A stretch of DNA of 64,000 nt, taken from Heterobilharzia americana. Lineage: Eukaryota; Platyhelminthes; Trematoda; Strigeidida; Schistosomatidae. This document shows positions 36,182-48,588 of this stretch, in pieces. Position numbers and translations under genes: made by a program. The notes under the pieces were generated by a model. It made no database searches. It had not been told where the DNA came from and saw only the letters and a list, made by a program, of their open reading frames with translations. Every line of letters begins with the position of its first letter. The first letter of the stretch is position 1. The DNA is taken from NCBI GenBank assembly GCA_944470555.2, contig OX104130.1, positions 74,281,160 through 74,345,159 on the forward strand. Reading direction: 5' to 3'.

Positions 36182-36251
36182 AATCAGCAATCAGATTGAA
36201 AGGATTAAAATATTTTATCAAGCTCCTATAATACGTTTCCTCTATAATACG
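36182..36251 (+). CDS. TRPM channel exon (pre-S1 helix to start of S1)
   Basis: Acceptor TATATTTTAG ends at 36181 and donor GTAAGT starts at 36252. It encodes IERIKIFYQAPIIRFLYNT. TRPMs have the same 'x-FY-x-AP-x-x-x-F' motif leading into S1. The Asn-Thr pair at the end lies at the inner start of S1, where the voltage-sensor-like ligand pocket is formed. Phase 2 in and 0 out. Confidence 0.9.
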
Positions 36252-37776
36252 GTAAGTTCTGTCTAGTACTTCAGTATTTTGCAATGATCATTTTGAACAG
36301 TCACATCTGAAAGTGTCCAATTATCAACTGGAGAAATGTACTGAGTTTATGGACCCTTATAGTTCGAATTGATAAGTGACATACTTAAAAAAAACAGTGA
36401 CCCTACCCTTACTCAAACAAATGCATCTAAAGCGTTTCATAAGGCGACAAGACTTTCAGCCTATGCTACACTCCCTAGAAACCATTTGATACTGTTAAGT
36501 TAAAATGAGCAATTACACGAATGTATACGCTTTATTCACCGAATTCTTAAGGATGCTTGGAGTGTGATTTTAGAAAATTTACCTTCAGTTTTGAAGCGCG
36601 CTTTTTCATCAGTTAACTCACAATGTTTACTGCACTGACTAAAGTGTCCGCTAAATCTTGCACTGCTTAGAGAAAGAGATTTTAATGGCTCCCTAATGTT
36701 TTTTGCACCGATAAGTCGCTGAATGTTACACTATCTCACATCACACGCCAACCGAATAAGCTAATCTCACCAAGATGATCCTATTTTCCATTTGAAATAC
36801 CAAATATCTGACTAATACTAATAATGGTGTCATTAATAAAGGCATATATATTCACTGAACGATATATATTAATGTATAATAAGAGTAGATGACATCTATT
36901 TGTGGAAGTCATCAGTGCTAACTAACAAGTAACCGTTGTACTTGGAAATTTTACCAACCGACTCATTTAGTGAGTCAGAAGTGGGGTAACTTAAGCAATT
37001 TGGCTTAACGGGTTAAATCAGTATAAGTACAATACGTATAACGTCGATCCTGGATGAAGTGAATAGTTCCTAAAGAATCAATCCAATCAGTGGTGTTTAT
37101 CTGGCGCCGTGATCGATTGATTAAAGATAAATTTCATTGCCAAGTTATCATCAAAGAAAAGAGGTAAAGACAGGCGATTATTTCAGTACTGCTTGACATG
37201 GGTTTAAATATCTTATATGGGACATCAGTTTGCTTGAAATTACAGATACGCCTTACTGCAGAGCGCTAACAAACATGAAAGCCATTTACAGTAGGGCTTT
37301 CTGTTGATTGCCTCAATGCGTACAACTTGGTGATCATATCAAAAAGTCGTCTATAGCATTAGGCCACCATTCAGTGACCAGTCAATGTAGATTTCTTTAA
37401 GGTCAGTGGAAAAACCTTTTTTCTATTATCTTGTATACCATGGGATTTTTCAGGGTTTGTAGAAAGTTCTTTGAGTTCACTGGAGCTTATATCGCACATC
37501 AGCATAAATCTGAGTACCATCGAAAACCTGAGAGCACTGGACAGCTGTTTCTTACTAGTTTATGTTCCATCTCAAATACTGTTGTGAGTGAACATTTCCC
37601 TGGAGCTGGAAACTTGCATAAAACAATTTTCTAACACTTCCCAGTAGATTTTCAGTACACTTCTGATTGGTATCTATTGGTACTGAAAAATTCTTCAAGA
37701 CAATGAACTTCTTTCATCACGTTACACTTGTCTGTTCGTGTTATTTTCACTCACTTTCTCCATTATTCCATTTCAG

Positions 37777-37905
37777 ATATTCTACTTGCTATTTCTTATT
37801 GTGTTTAGTAAAACATTACTGACATCATTAACACTAAGTTTCTCATATTTGGATATTTTTATTACATTAATGGTTGGATCTTTTCTGTGTGAAGAGCTAA
37901 AACAG
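37777..37905 (+). CDS. TRPM channel exon (S1-S2, calcium-site Glu and Gln)
   Basis: Acceptor CCATTTCAG ends at 37776 and donor GTAAGT starts at 37906, both in phase 0. The 43 codons encode S1 (IFYLLFLIVFSKTLL), a short outer loop and S2 (ITLMVGSFLCEELKQ). In CEELKQ the second Glu and the Gln, three residues apart, match the S2 half of the cytosolic calcium site of TRPM2, TRPM4, TRPM5 and TRPM8. Confidence 0.93.
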
Positions 37906-38512
37906 GTAAGTCTTTTCTGAATGTCGACAGTTAAAGCTATAACGATTTGTTTTATTAGTGAAAGCATATTCCTATTCAGTAGTTCACCAGTTAATTTCTA
38001 GTTATCAATATCTAAAATCAGATCGTAGAATAAATTTACAAGTATTTGGTGCTTAAAGAATAATGAAGAGTCTTAAAAGAAGCTAAAAACATGTCCAGCA
38101 CTGTCTAGTTTTAACTGACTATTCTTAAATGGTCTGTACAAGATCTCATTCCAGATGGGAGGGTTTATCCTATGTATTACAGCTGACATTTCATATAAGT
38201 CTTTAAAAAATGATCAAGGTTGGAGATAGAAGGTTGAAGAAGTAGATCATGCACAAATTCTAAGCAGCTGCATGTAGTTTCTAACTAAGAAGTTAGATTA
38301 CAACATATATGTAATTCCTCTCTTCACTGACTGACCTACGCTGAAGCCAGTCCACTTGTATAACACACTGTCACGTTTTCCTATTTCGTTCTTTCCATTT
38401 TGGATTTAGAACTGAGAAGATCAGATTTTGGGGACGTTTAATAGAGTCTGAATACCTAGCCAAGTAGAATGAACACTCAAAGATTGATATGACAATACTT
38501 AACCGATAGTTA

Positions 38513-39389
38513 TTTTGAACTTTTGTATTTTTTCAAAAGTGAAGTGGTTGAGTGTGTTGACCACCTCATCTACCTTGGAAGTAGGATCAACCCCGGTGGG
38601 TTAGTTGCCGATGAGATTTCTGCACGGATACAAAAGGCTCGATTGGCTTTTGCCAATTTGCGCCACCTATGGCGCCGCCGTGATATTCGTTTGTCTATTA
38701 AGGGTCGCGTGTACTGCACAGCAGTCCGCTCTGTTCTACTGTATGGCTGTGAAACATGGCCATTGAAAGTGGAGGATACAAAAAGGCTTCAGGTGTTTGA
38801 CCACCGTTGCCTACGTAGTGTAGGACGTATTCCGTGATGTCATCATGTGAGTAATGCAGAAGTTAGGTGTAGAGTTTTGGGGAGAAGAGGTAAGTCAGTT
38901 GACGAGGTTGTGAACCTTCATCGACTGAAATGGTTAGGACACGTACTACGTATGGCTAGTCACCAATTGCCTCATCACACAATGTTGGCTGAGGTGGGTC
39001 CAGGCTGGAAATAGGCCCAAGGTGGCCAGACTAAAACATGGTACCAATGTATGAAGTCTCTGACTGTTGGTTTCAGCCATGTAGGACGATGCAGACTAGG
39101 TGGTTGGGGTCCACGGGACAAGAGGAACCAGTGGTTGGAGACTCTAGGGGATATGGCTCAGAACCAATGTCAGTGGCGCAGATGTATACACACATTATCC
39201 TCATCTTAAGTACACTATACCGAATCTCACCACTTTCTCTTTTTTCGTACTTCATATTTCTCTTGACTGAATTTTCTTATCTTCATCTTGCGCCTCACTG
39301 CCTTTTTATTTGATGTAGTGATATGAGGTGTGGCAACTCGGAGCGTTACGCAGTAATGCCTGGTCCTATGTTGATAATGATGATGATGA
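38513..39389 (+). mobile_element. RTE family B LINE, 5'-truncated, with target-site duplication
   Basis: Flanked by TAACCGATAGTTA at 38500-38512 and 39390-39402. The coding part reads [54 protein letters not shown] and [13 protein letters not shown], then a stop, LHRLKWLGHVLRMA, MLAEVGPGWK, TAG, AQGGQTKTW and GGWGPRDKRNQWLETLG. The tail is (GAT)n. A clean duplication shows a fairly recent insertion. Confidence 0.9.
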
Positions 39390-39402
39390 TAACCGATAGT
39401 TA

Positions 39403-40224
39403 GATTTCTCATGTCGGTCAGTAGACTGTCCAATAGATACTACAATAGTTACTAGGGCTTAACTGGGTGTAATATAGATTTTACTTCAGATTTAGTCAAC
39501 ACTTTTTAAAATTTTAAAATGATATCTTTCATTCTCGTTACTGGATTGATCCACTTGTTCTCCAGGTAATAAGTATGTGGACTTCTGATGAGATACAAGT
39601 GGTACAGTCTGTAAATAAATGAGCCTAATCGAGATATATAAATGCACACAGTTCTGAAGCAGGTTATACTCGGTTTTATAATTATCCACAGGATAAACAC
39701 AGAATTTTGTTTGACACTAACAAACTTTTACTTGAGGTGACGCCGATTCCCCTTATTCGGAGACAACTAACACAGAAAGTCAACATTTTCATAAAATACT
39801 CCCCGCAGTCCATTTAATGTTGAATTTATGTTTCATCCCAATGTGTCATACATCGATAGAAGACATTTATGACCTTTCTTAAGATTCAGATTGGATTAGT
39901 TAACTTCTACAAATAGTATGAGCTAGACCCTGGTCAATGAAGATTTTAGGTTTGATGAATTCGTGGAATAATGTAACTATACTTCCAGTTATGTAACTTT
40001 ATAACAGCCACCTTCAACTGAATCACTGATAGGCTATTACAAATAAATTCAATTTATCTGTTCGATAACCAACTTTTTGGTTCGAGATTGTATTTAAATC
40101 TTTCAAAGTATTCATTACGGATAGAGGTTAGTTAGATAACCAAAGACCAATGAACGGTGTACATCCACCAACGTAATGAGATCCTAACTCAGGACAAACA
40201 TTAGGCTGAATTTTAACTTTTGCT
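39403..40224. other. intronic sequence, unassigned
   Basis: No recognised feature. Confidence 0.35.
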
Positions 40225-40400
40225 GGTTGATGACAATCAGAAGGGATCCCTAGACCTGGGTTTTGTGCTTCTTGGCACTCGTTAGTATTTGCAACCTCTG
40301 GAGAACTGATGTCTCATTTGAGATATTCAAACCCGCGACACTCAGTGTTGCAGTTATAGATGCTACCACTGAGCTGTCCAGGATGCGACTGGTCTCCTGT
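40225..40400. repeat. unclassified short repeat (family X)
   Basis: Shares an ordered set of motifs (GACCTGGGTTTTGTG, TGGCACTCGTTAG, GAACTGATGT, CACTGAGCTGTCC) with 40540-40710, 42310-42500 and 61180-61335. Reverse-strand motifs such as TTTGAATATCTCAAAT and GTGTCGCGGGTTTGAATAT hint at a tRNA-like B box on the minus strand. Confidence 0.55.
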
Positions 40401-40539
40401 AGGACTGCACTAGATGAACTGATTAGTCACTGAAAAGTAATCAATTTCATATTGCCTAGTTCCGAGTTCTGGTCGAATTTCGTCAATCTAGGTGGCTTAC
40501 CATTGCGGTACACTTTTAATGGATGTTAGTTGGTCGGAG

Positions 40540-40710
40540 GTGACTAGCAGAAAAATTAGCTTGACATAGTTCTCTTTTCTGTTGGTACTCGTCAGCACTG
40601 TGTCAGTAACCTTGAAAGAAATGATATCCCCTTGCATAGCCTAATGTTGCAGTCGGTGACTTCACCTCTGATTTCTTGGGTCGGGATTGACCTTCTGTAA
40701 GATCAGATTA
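40540..40710. repeat. unclassified short repeat (family X), diverged
   Basis: TTGGTACTCGTCAGCACTG followed by an AATGATATCC-like part and GTTGCAGTCGGTGACTTCAC align in order with the other family X copies. Confidence 0.45.
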
Positions 40711-40799
40711 AATGCAGTGATTGGTCACTATAGACTTCGATCTGTGACAGTGACCGGATGAGGAACTCCGTGTTCTTTGTGATGGGTCCTGATTAAAAA

Positions 40800-41697
40800 A
40801 TCCGTCTTTGTGGCTAACATTTTTACAGTCTCGGCATTTATTCTGCTAATAAGGACAAAGTTTGACAAATTGCCATGCACCACAATGCCATCAGGAGGAC
40901 GGATGCGTCTCCCTCATATTTCTTTTGTATTGCATGAGGTGCTGGAATGATGAACAGGAGATGAAAAACTAGGGATCTTTCAGCCAGAAAATGACGCAGA
41001 AGATTTAGATGTCTGGTGAACCGTATGCATTTCATGATCACCGTAGCATCTGGATTGGTCCAAACTCGTGTCCCGTTGCAAGCTGACCGATTTTTGCTTT
41101 TCAGAAGTGATGTCATTCAACGTAAGTGTTGCATCTTGCTCCAACCGATCTAGCAGTCTCATTCTGATATCAGCAAACTTAAGTGACTGAGGATTGCTTA
41201 TGAGTATCAAGAATTTGAATGGATCATTGGTGATGGACCTGGCCTAAATGTTTTGCAGTCACGATTGACAGTGAGAAAATCGTCACCAGTTCAAGACAAG
41301 GTTATCTGGTATTATAAAGAGATGAATGATCACCAAAGTGTTACCTTAGGGTCTGAAATATGGCATCGATGGAGTGATCTCTTGGGTTCTGTGACAGTAT
41401 AACATTACACTACTGATCTAATTCAGACTGACCAAGTTTTTGAAAGAGGAAACGAACTTTCCATGAATCATTTTGGTCAGCGAAATCAACTTTGAAATGG
41501 TCTTCATACCTTCGGAACTAAGTATCGAAAGTTACATTAAAATCCGGATCATAATAAAATTCAGTAGTGCTGTTTCCGATTCCGTCGACTGAAGGAGCTG
41601 ATATAGCAGGTATGGTATTTGACGATTCAGGTGTAGGAATTCTGTATTGAGTAAATAACTTGATGGTCTTCATTCTCTGCTCTAGAAATCTGTCCAT
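40800..41697 (-). pseudogene. Ty3/Gypsy-type Gag relic, antisense
   Basis: Minus strand from ATG at 41697: RFLEQRMKTIKLFTQY, then TTEFYYDPDFNVTF, a stop, FRRYEDHFKVDFADQND, SWKVRFLFQKLGQSELD and HSIDAIFQTLR, then in other frames KFADIRMRLLDRLEQDATLT and a zinc-knuckle-like remnant around 40850. The pattern resembles the Gag region of schistosome Gypsy-like LTR elements. No protease, RT or LTR pair is visible, so it is a fragment. Confidence 0.65.
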
Positions 41698-42309
41698 TTC
41701 CCAATATCTCTGTCGCCAACTATTATGATTGGAAACTTCTATAGCAGCGGATATCTACTATCAGCCGCCAACATTCAAGAAATTCCTAGTTTGTTCCAAA
41801 CCCAACTTATTGAATGGAGAAGACAATAAGAATGTGTAGGAAACGTGTACTTCGACCGAAGCCCAAAGACAAAGGAGACTAGATCTAAATATATACACAC
41901 AATTCGGTGTTTAATATGATATTGACTGACTAGTCAATTGTCTGTCAATCCAGCTGTAGATATGACTAAAAAAATACGTTTCGATTGGCCTATTTACAGA
42001 TAAGTCAAAATAGTAATATCTACCGGTCAACTACTAATTGTTCAACACTCACAACTCACCTAGAGCTATGAGATAATAATTAAGGGGCTCGTATAAGTCA
42101 GTTGCACTTTCTGCCAGTGTTTCCTAAACACAAGTCAGGACATTTGACTTTCCCGTCTGAAGGTTTAACGTTTATTGTGGCTTATCATGCTAAGACGAAA
42201 CAGTAACGTTGAATAGCATGTTATGTCAAGGATTTGAGCTATTCGCCATTCAACACTGATATTACAGAATTAATTACTGAGCAATTCATATGCCTTTTAG
42301 ATAGATTTT
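41698..42309. other. intronic sequence, possible 5' part of the Gag element
   Basis: This is where a 5' LTR and leader of the antisense Gypsy element would lie. I cannot find LTR boundaries. Confidence 0.3.
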
Positions 42310-42500
42310 AAATGATATTAGTTGGTTGAAGGCAATCATCAGGAAGCCCTGGACCTAGGTTTCGTGTTTGCTGGCACTGGTCAGCATGGTGTATCTGGAA
42401 CGTTGATGGAACTGATATCCTGCCTGATATTCGAACTCACGTCAAACGGGGTTGTAGGCACCCACTTTACCACTGAGGTATTCGGACAGTGGGAGCACTG
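42310..42500. repeat. unclassified short repeat (family X)
   Basis: GACCTAGGTTTCGTGTTTG, TGGCACTGGTCAGCATG, GGAACTGATATCC and CCACTGAGGTATTCGG match 40225-40400 in order. Confidence 0.55.
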
Positions 42501-43489
42501 AAAATATGATCGATAGGATTCGGTCTGCAGCTGGGACTGCTCAACATGAAGTCGGTTGCACTGCCGTAACCAATCAATAGAGATTTTAAGTGAAACCAAG
42601 TTCCTAATATGCTACCCTATCAATGGGATGAAAATTCATTTACATTCGGCTGGATATGTGTAGGATCAGTATCTTTCAAAGTGTGAAAACTTAAGCCAGC
42701 TTCTTGTGCATCATGTCATCATATCTCTCATATTCAGGGAAAATTCTACTCCACGCCTGAATCCCTAGATCATGTTTTAATCTACGGCTACGAAATGCTT
42801 AGAATGGATGAGATAAGAACTATCAGTTGAAGTTTTTTATTCCAGACACTGTTGTTACTCCGGTCAATTGTATTGTACTTTAAATCCCTTACACTTATGA
42901 TGAATAACTTTCTGCCGATATAAGAGTTAAACTTGGCCGCTACTTCCACATCTTAGTGGTGCTGTGAACAATATCAAGGCATTTATAGACAGTAGAGATG
43001 AACATTTACAAATCCACTAATTTCAGTCTATGATAATCTCACTGATTAACCCCATACAATACTTTTCCACTTATTTGTATCAATATTAACATTATATGCC
43101 TACAAAGCATAGGATCTTCAAACTGTCACCTTCGTGAGTGATTTTATGTCAAGTCAAAAGGTTACTTATTAGTAGTATAGATATATTTCTAAGAGAAAGG
43201 TGTTATATTGTGTGTTGTAGGTCGAAAAGTCGTGTGTAATACACCTCACTACGACTGTTACCGGTCAAATTTAAAGAAATTTCAGCAGGCGATTACCATT
43301 ATTTTCCAGAATCCAGTAATGTGCTGGTCATTAGAATTATGGATATGCTTGTTTAGTAAACTGATATAAATGATAAATTCATTGAAATAATATAATTTGA
43401 AGAGTAAATAAAAGCAGTAACTGACTAGCTAAGGTTATTTGACAAACTAGTGAAGGATAATGAGACCAACAAACCAAAACAATGAAGTC
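42501..43489. other. intronic sequence, unassigned
   Basis: No recognised coding or RNA feature. Confidence 0.35.
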
Positions 43490-43839
<350 letters not shown>

Positions 43840-43840
43840 C

Positions 43841-43923
43841 CACGATATAGCGCAACCACCACCCAATGGTCTTGAGGACAGTTACTCAACCATGACATTG
43901 GGTGGCGGTTGCGCTATATCGTG
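43841..43923. repeat. long near-perfect inverted repeat (hairpin)
   Basis: Arms 43841-43868 and 43896-43923 are 28 nt and differ at one position; the spacer is 27 nt. Each arm contains GATATAGCGCAACC or its complement. Half of it recurs at about 63328-63355 next to another family A SINE, so it belongs to that repeat's 5' flank or head. Confidence 0.85.
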
Positions 43924-44169
43924 AACATATAACTTTCGTCAATAAACTGAGAGACAAATTTGAAAATATAACTTGAGAATTCTACAAGAATCAGTATAAA
44001 GTATGAGTTAAACCTTGGAAATTTAATACCATGTAGTTCCATTTCAGTTCACTCACTAAATGTATCACATAGTGAAGTAGTACTGTTTACTGGATTGATG
44101 GTTTGGACACCACTTATTATCGAAAGTCACATAAGGATAACTCTACAGCTCTGAGACACGGTTTATGTA

Positions 44170-44400
44170 GTTCAGATTGTCTCACCCTCTTTACGATATA
44201 CATGTATTGGAATTTCGTATACATCTGAAACACGTACTGAGCTATTTTTGTTTGGAAGTGTTTGGTGTTCCCTCGATCCAGTTAGTTTTAAAGAGAGTCA
44301 CTTTGTGGTCGTATGTATTTGCATGCATTGCTATTGCCAAGGTGTTTTCTAGATTCCTTATCCTATTGGGATCTACTATTCTGCATTTTTGAATACATGA
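44170..44400 (-). pseudogene. PLE lineage B C-terminal relic, antisense
   Basis: Minus strand reads DPNRIRNLENTLAIAMHAN then TYDHKVTLFKTNWIEG across a small shift. It lines up with DPNKISDLEKHSITEMHA and TYNHIIGWNKTTVF in the larger relic at 46985-48232. Confidence 0.55.
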
Positions 44401-44799
44401 TGAATGTGTTTTGAAAACTCTGAATCATATGAAACGTCCCATTTATAACCCACTAGTATTCAGTTAACCAATCACACAACAAGGGTGAATCTTTTCAAGT
44501 TTGCAAACTGATTTCTCCACTCGCGAAAATAGTTAATGTATGAGTGAAGAAAATTACTGACTGGTAATAATGAAAGATGATCCCACTATACTGAAAGTAG
44601 ACTTTAGTCATGAAATGAATGTTGTCACTAGCATATCGCGGACGAAAGAATCAAATTTAAAACCTGGTAAAAGATTTTAGAAGAGAGATTTCTACTTATT
44701 AGCATCCTATCAAGAAGGTGCAAGATAAGATACATACAAGCAACTTTAAGGTTGTCAGCTGATCAATACAATAGCTTCTTCGAATAAAGTACAAAACTT

Positions 44800-45010
44800 A
44801 TCAAGGACTGACATCAGATAGAGGAACATTGGACTTAGTATACGACTCCTCACCGGAGTGCATCCACAACCCCATCCCGAAACATCACTGATCGAACCGA
44901 GCACTAGACCTTCAAGTTCCGTAGCCAGCATATTCCCATTGAGCCACTGCATCAGAACTGAATGATCCATATTTCCTACTTCTGTCAGTTCGTGGTAAAC
45001 TGTGTGCCAC
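44800..45010 (-). repeat. family A ribozyme SINE, antisense, ribozyme 3' half lost
   Basis: The minus strand keeps the tRNA-like head and a GTGAGGAGTCG remnant of the ribozyme 5' half. The GAAA and stem III part is deleted. Confidence 0.55.
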
Positions 45011-45154
45011 TGGCTATTTCTCGACGAAAAACCTGTGGACACGACTATTATTGAGTAGTTAAAATATGTTTGTTTTGAAAGTGTATTGTACAAGTAATTT
45101 ACAAGGCTTTCATTCTGTTAGTGAGACGGTTGACTGATGTTGGTAAATGATGAA

Positions 45155-45265
45155 TTCCAACTTGAAATCAATTATTAAGTTTCCACAAACCTCCAGATTG
45201 AATTAATTTAGCGCTTCTTGGTGACTAGTTTCGAGAGGTGATTCCTGAAGTTTCAATGAGAAGTT
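45155..45265 (+). repeat. interspersed repeat block, shared with 1-115
   Basis: Carries AAACCTCCAGATTGAATTAA and GGTGACTAGTTTCGAGAGG in the same order as the start of the window. Confidence 0.5.
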
Positions 45266-45976
45266 GTAACCAACCACGAAGAGTAAAAATTTGTAGAAAC
45301 GACACTTCAGGTGAATCTGTGTATATCTGTATACTGTTTTACTGTAACACTTGCATACACTTACAAACGATTTACCGAATGGCTACAGATTTAGCTGTCA
45401 AGGCCAGTTTATTGAGTGTTGATCAAAGTTTACTGATTAAGTATGCAGTGTAACCTTGAAGGTAAGTGATGTTATAATAAATATTTGGGGTTGTATCATA
45501 TAACTAAACAGACAAACTAGGAACATGTTCATCAGTTATTGTTCAGCACTCGACATAATAAACTGTGAGGCTGCGTCGGTTACCATGAGTTGTGACCATT
45601 CCGTATACATACTCCAGTCCTTCAGCGGTTTGGTTATGACCTGAATAACTTCCTGGAAAGGTCACAGACTAGATCCAGAACTTTATATCGGTTAGGATCA
45701 AAGCTTCGACACCGAATATATGTGTTCAAATTCCGCAAACAGCTTTCAAAATCAGAATGAAACAAGACTTCTCTCCAAGTGATGCGACGGGAAATATTAG
45801 CCTATTCCTGATAGATTACTGAACGTTATCAAACTCTAGTCCTCCTTAGACTTTCATTGATTCTTAAAAGCATGTAGATCACTAACAAATGGGATCTGTA
45901 ACCCGTATTTTTGGACAATGCGTGTTAATATACATATTTTCATCATGTTTCTTTTCTTTTCTTTGTAACTACATAG

Positions 45977-46498
45977 GCACTTGGTCCAGGCTCAAGTTTG
46001 AAGGAATATATCAGTGATGGATGGAATAAACTAGACTGTCTTGCAATCAGTCTTTACATAATTGGTTTAAGCGTTAAAATTCATGCATATCAAAGTTTAA
46101 TACATGAACAATTATCGGAACTTGAGACAAATAAATTAATGCAAACATTCAATCTGTCATCAGTAGCATTATATAATCAAACAAATCTCTATGAATTATT
46201 GAACACATGTTATATTGATCAATGTAACATAACAAATATTTCAGTGAATTTATCTGTTGAACAAATTGAAATCTATGAGTCTGTTATGCGAATTAAAGAG
46301 TTGCCAATGTTTAGTGGATCTGGACATTCATTAAGTATTTGGAGTCCAGATTTACCATTCTATATACTATCTGATGATTTATTTACTATTTCACGTATAT
46401 TTTTCGCCTTTAGCCTATTTGCATTTTATGTACGATTGATGTATATCTTTAGTTTCAGTATTGTACTTGGACCGAAACTAATTATGATCAACAGAATG
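45977..46498 (+). CDS. TRPM channel exon (S3, long outer loop, S4, S4-S5 linker)
   Basis: Acceptor TACATAG ends at 45976 and donor GTGAGT starts at 46499; 174 codons, phase 0 at both ends. S3 begins DGWNKLDCLAISLYIIGL; Asn17 and Asp20 of the exon match the S3 half of the TRPM calcium site. A loop of about 100 residues follows, with five N-glycosylation sequons (Asn59, 67, 84, 87, 91) and cysteines 78 and 83. S4 is IFFAFSLFAFYVRLMYIFSF, with Arg153 and Tyr156 in the RxxY arrangement. The exon ends LGPKLIMINRM, the conserved S4-S5 linker start. Confidence 0.95.
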
Positions 46499-46984
46499 GT
46501 GAGTATGCGTTCTCTTCTACTGTTATTGCTTTATACGAACGACTGAAGAAATACTCTTAAGTGCCGTATGAGTTGTCATCTGAGATCAGGTTTCAGTTAT
46601 CAAAGCCACTCTGAACGTTCACACTATGAGGAGCTACAAATATTCGCTACAATACATAAGTACACTCATGTGTGTGTGTATATATATTTTGCATCCTCAT
46701 ATATTAACCTGAAAACTGAGTAGTTAGCAAGATTTTTATTTTCCTTACACCAATACTTCAATAATCATATAGGAAGCATATATATAGTAAAACGTTCAAT
46801 TTACAAGGAAGTGTGTAAGAATGAACTTGTTGAAATAATTGAAACCTCTTGTTTAACTAGGGAAAGTTAAAACAATAGAGTCATTTTAGGTAATTCTAAA
46901 GATCACCTTAGCAACAAATGAAATAACCAGTTAAAATTATTTACTTTGTGAAAATCTACCTTTCTAATCGAAATAGAAAAATCA
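46499..46984. other. intronic sequence, unassigned
   Basis: Start of the intron between S4 and S5 exons. Nothing recognised. Confidence 0.4.
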
Positions 46985-48232
46985 TATCAATGTAATTGCA
47001 CTACTATCGACATCTGCTTTTTACAGTCCTGTCACCTCTTATTCTTTGTTTCTGTTGGTAGTGATATTTTCCATATCTCTGGTATAGTTGTTGCATTATG
47101 CCTATTGCATGTGTTGGCTGTTGATTCGATGAATAAAGATTCAGTCTCTGTCATATTCTAAACTAATTATACTGTACTTAAATACAGTGGTTTTATTCCA
47201 CCCTATTATGTGGTTGTACGTTAGTGCATGCATTTCAGTAATCGAGTGTTTTTCTAGATCACTGATCTTATTCGGGTCTGTCATTCTATATTTAGCTGGA
47301 TTCTGTGTTCCGCTGATCTGACTGACCTCGACCAGCTAGTTTGACCTATGTACTTGACCTTGGAGTCATTACAAAGAATTCGATGGATTAGATTATTTTC
47401 CTGAATTAGTTCTATCAGATCCTTAAGCTAGCCGACAAAGCTTATCTCTGAGTTTCAAGGTTTAAATGCCGCCCGAATTCCAGTCTTGTTGGGAATACCA
47501 CGAAAAGTATTTGATGTTCCTTCCCTATAGGGTAACACAGCGGAGGCTGTGAACTTTCTACTAGAGTTGTTATTATTATTCGTACTCGTGTTATTGTCAT
47601 TATTTCGTTTCTTATGTGTCCAAACGAATTATTAACTATCAGCGCTTCTTTTATTAGCTTCAGTTCCTTGTTTAAGTCATTGGACTGACTAGTCAGTTTT
47701 CTAGCCTTATCATTGAGACATTTGACCAAACTCACCTTGACTGACATTCGATGAGATTACTGGAAGTCAAGATACCTGGTAGAATCTGTCGGTTTTCTGT
47801 AGACCATCATCTGTCCTTCGTTTTGTCCTGCGATCCAACATAGGTCAGTTTCCTTGTTCATTTTCTACCTCCTCGTGGGTGAATTTGATTGCATCTACTA
47901 CTGAGTTTATATTTATGGTAGTAAATTGTCGATATGTTCTGATTTCAACACACTAAATGTGTTATCCACATGTCGCTACCACATTTCTGGTGCAGAGTTA
48001 AACATTTGTATGTCCATGCTTTCCCAAACATACATAAATGTATCTGCTACGATTGCGGATATTGGCGATCACATTGCTACTCCTGCTTGCGCGTATATTT
48101 TGTTCTGAAACTTGAAGACTGTGGAGGTCAGGCACGACTGTACGCTTAGTATGATCTCATCAACCGATATCCTAGTTCTGTGAGCAAGTTCTGAGTCAGT
48201 ATTTAGTTGACTTGTGACTACCTCCTGTGCCA
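46985..48232 (-). pseudogene. Penelope-like element, lineage B, RT plus GIY-YIG relic, antisense
   Basis: Minus strand in order: FKFQNKIYAQAGVAM, a stop in place of Gly, SPISAIVADTFM (about 48105-48030), then RHVDNTFSVL where YVDDTF is usual, CLNDKARKLTS and LNKELKLIKEALI near 47720-47630, LPYREGTSNTFRGIPNKTG near 47510, RILCNDSKVKYIGQTSW (GIY-YIG end) near 47365, then FIESTANTCNRH and IPEIW near 47110. The RT catalytic Asp is changed to Asn and stops are many. It is clearly different from the sense PLEs in this window. Confidence 0.78.
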
Positions 48233-48588
48233 TATATATTGATATTTTAGTGTAAAGACTTGTTACATGAAAACTACATACAGAAGAGGAAGAAAAAAAA
48301 TGGTTGGTTGGATTAGTTAGAAGACACCAGTTCCTTTGAGGTTACAAGTGTACCTTACTAAGGAGTGCTAACAACCAGGAAACCTGTATCAATCAGGGCT
48401 TTCAAACAATTGCCTTTAACGATCTAACAACAATTGCTTGTTTTCGCTATCAATAATACTCAAAATAGGCGAAAAACAACTTTTCAAAACCGTATAATGC
48501 TACATTGTAGATAATCACCACTATTCTGCTGATTCATTAATTACATTATAAGCAGTTTATATGGCGTGCATTCACGATTAAGTATTAT
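48233..48588. other. intronic sequence, unassigned
   Basis: It may contain the 5' part of the antisense PLE. I found no hammerhead core here. Confidence 0.35.

Noticed and set aside
39583..39615. CTGATGAGATAC considered as a hammerhead core
   Set aside because: No stem II closing strand and no GAAA follow.
47034..47160. Hydrophobic stretch after a CAG at 47033 considered as the TRPM S5 exon
   Set aside because: It has no TRPM S5 pattern and lies over the antisense PLE. The exon at 50212 fits S5 and phase much better.
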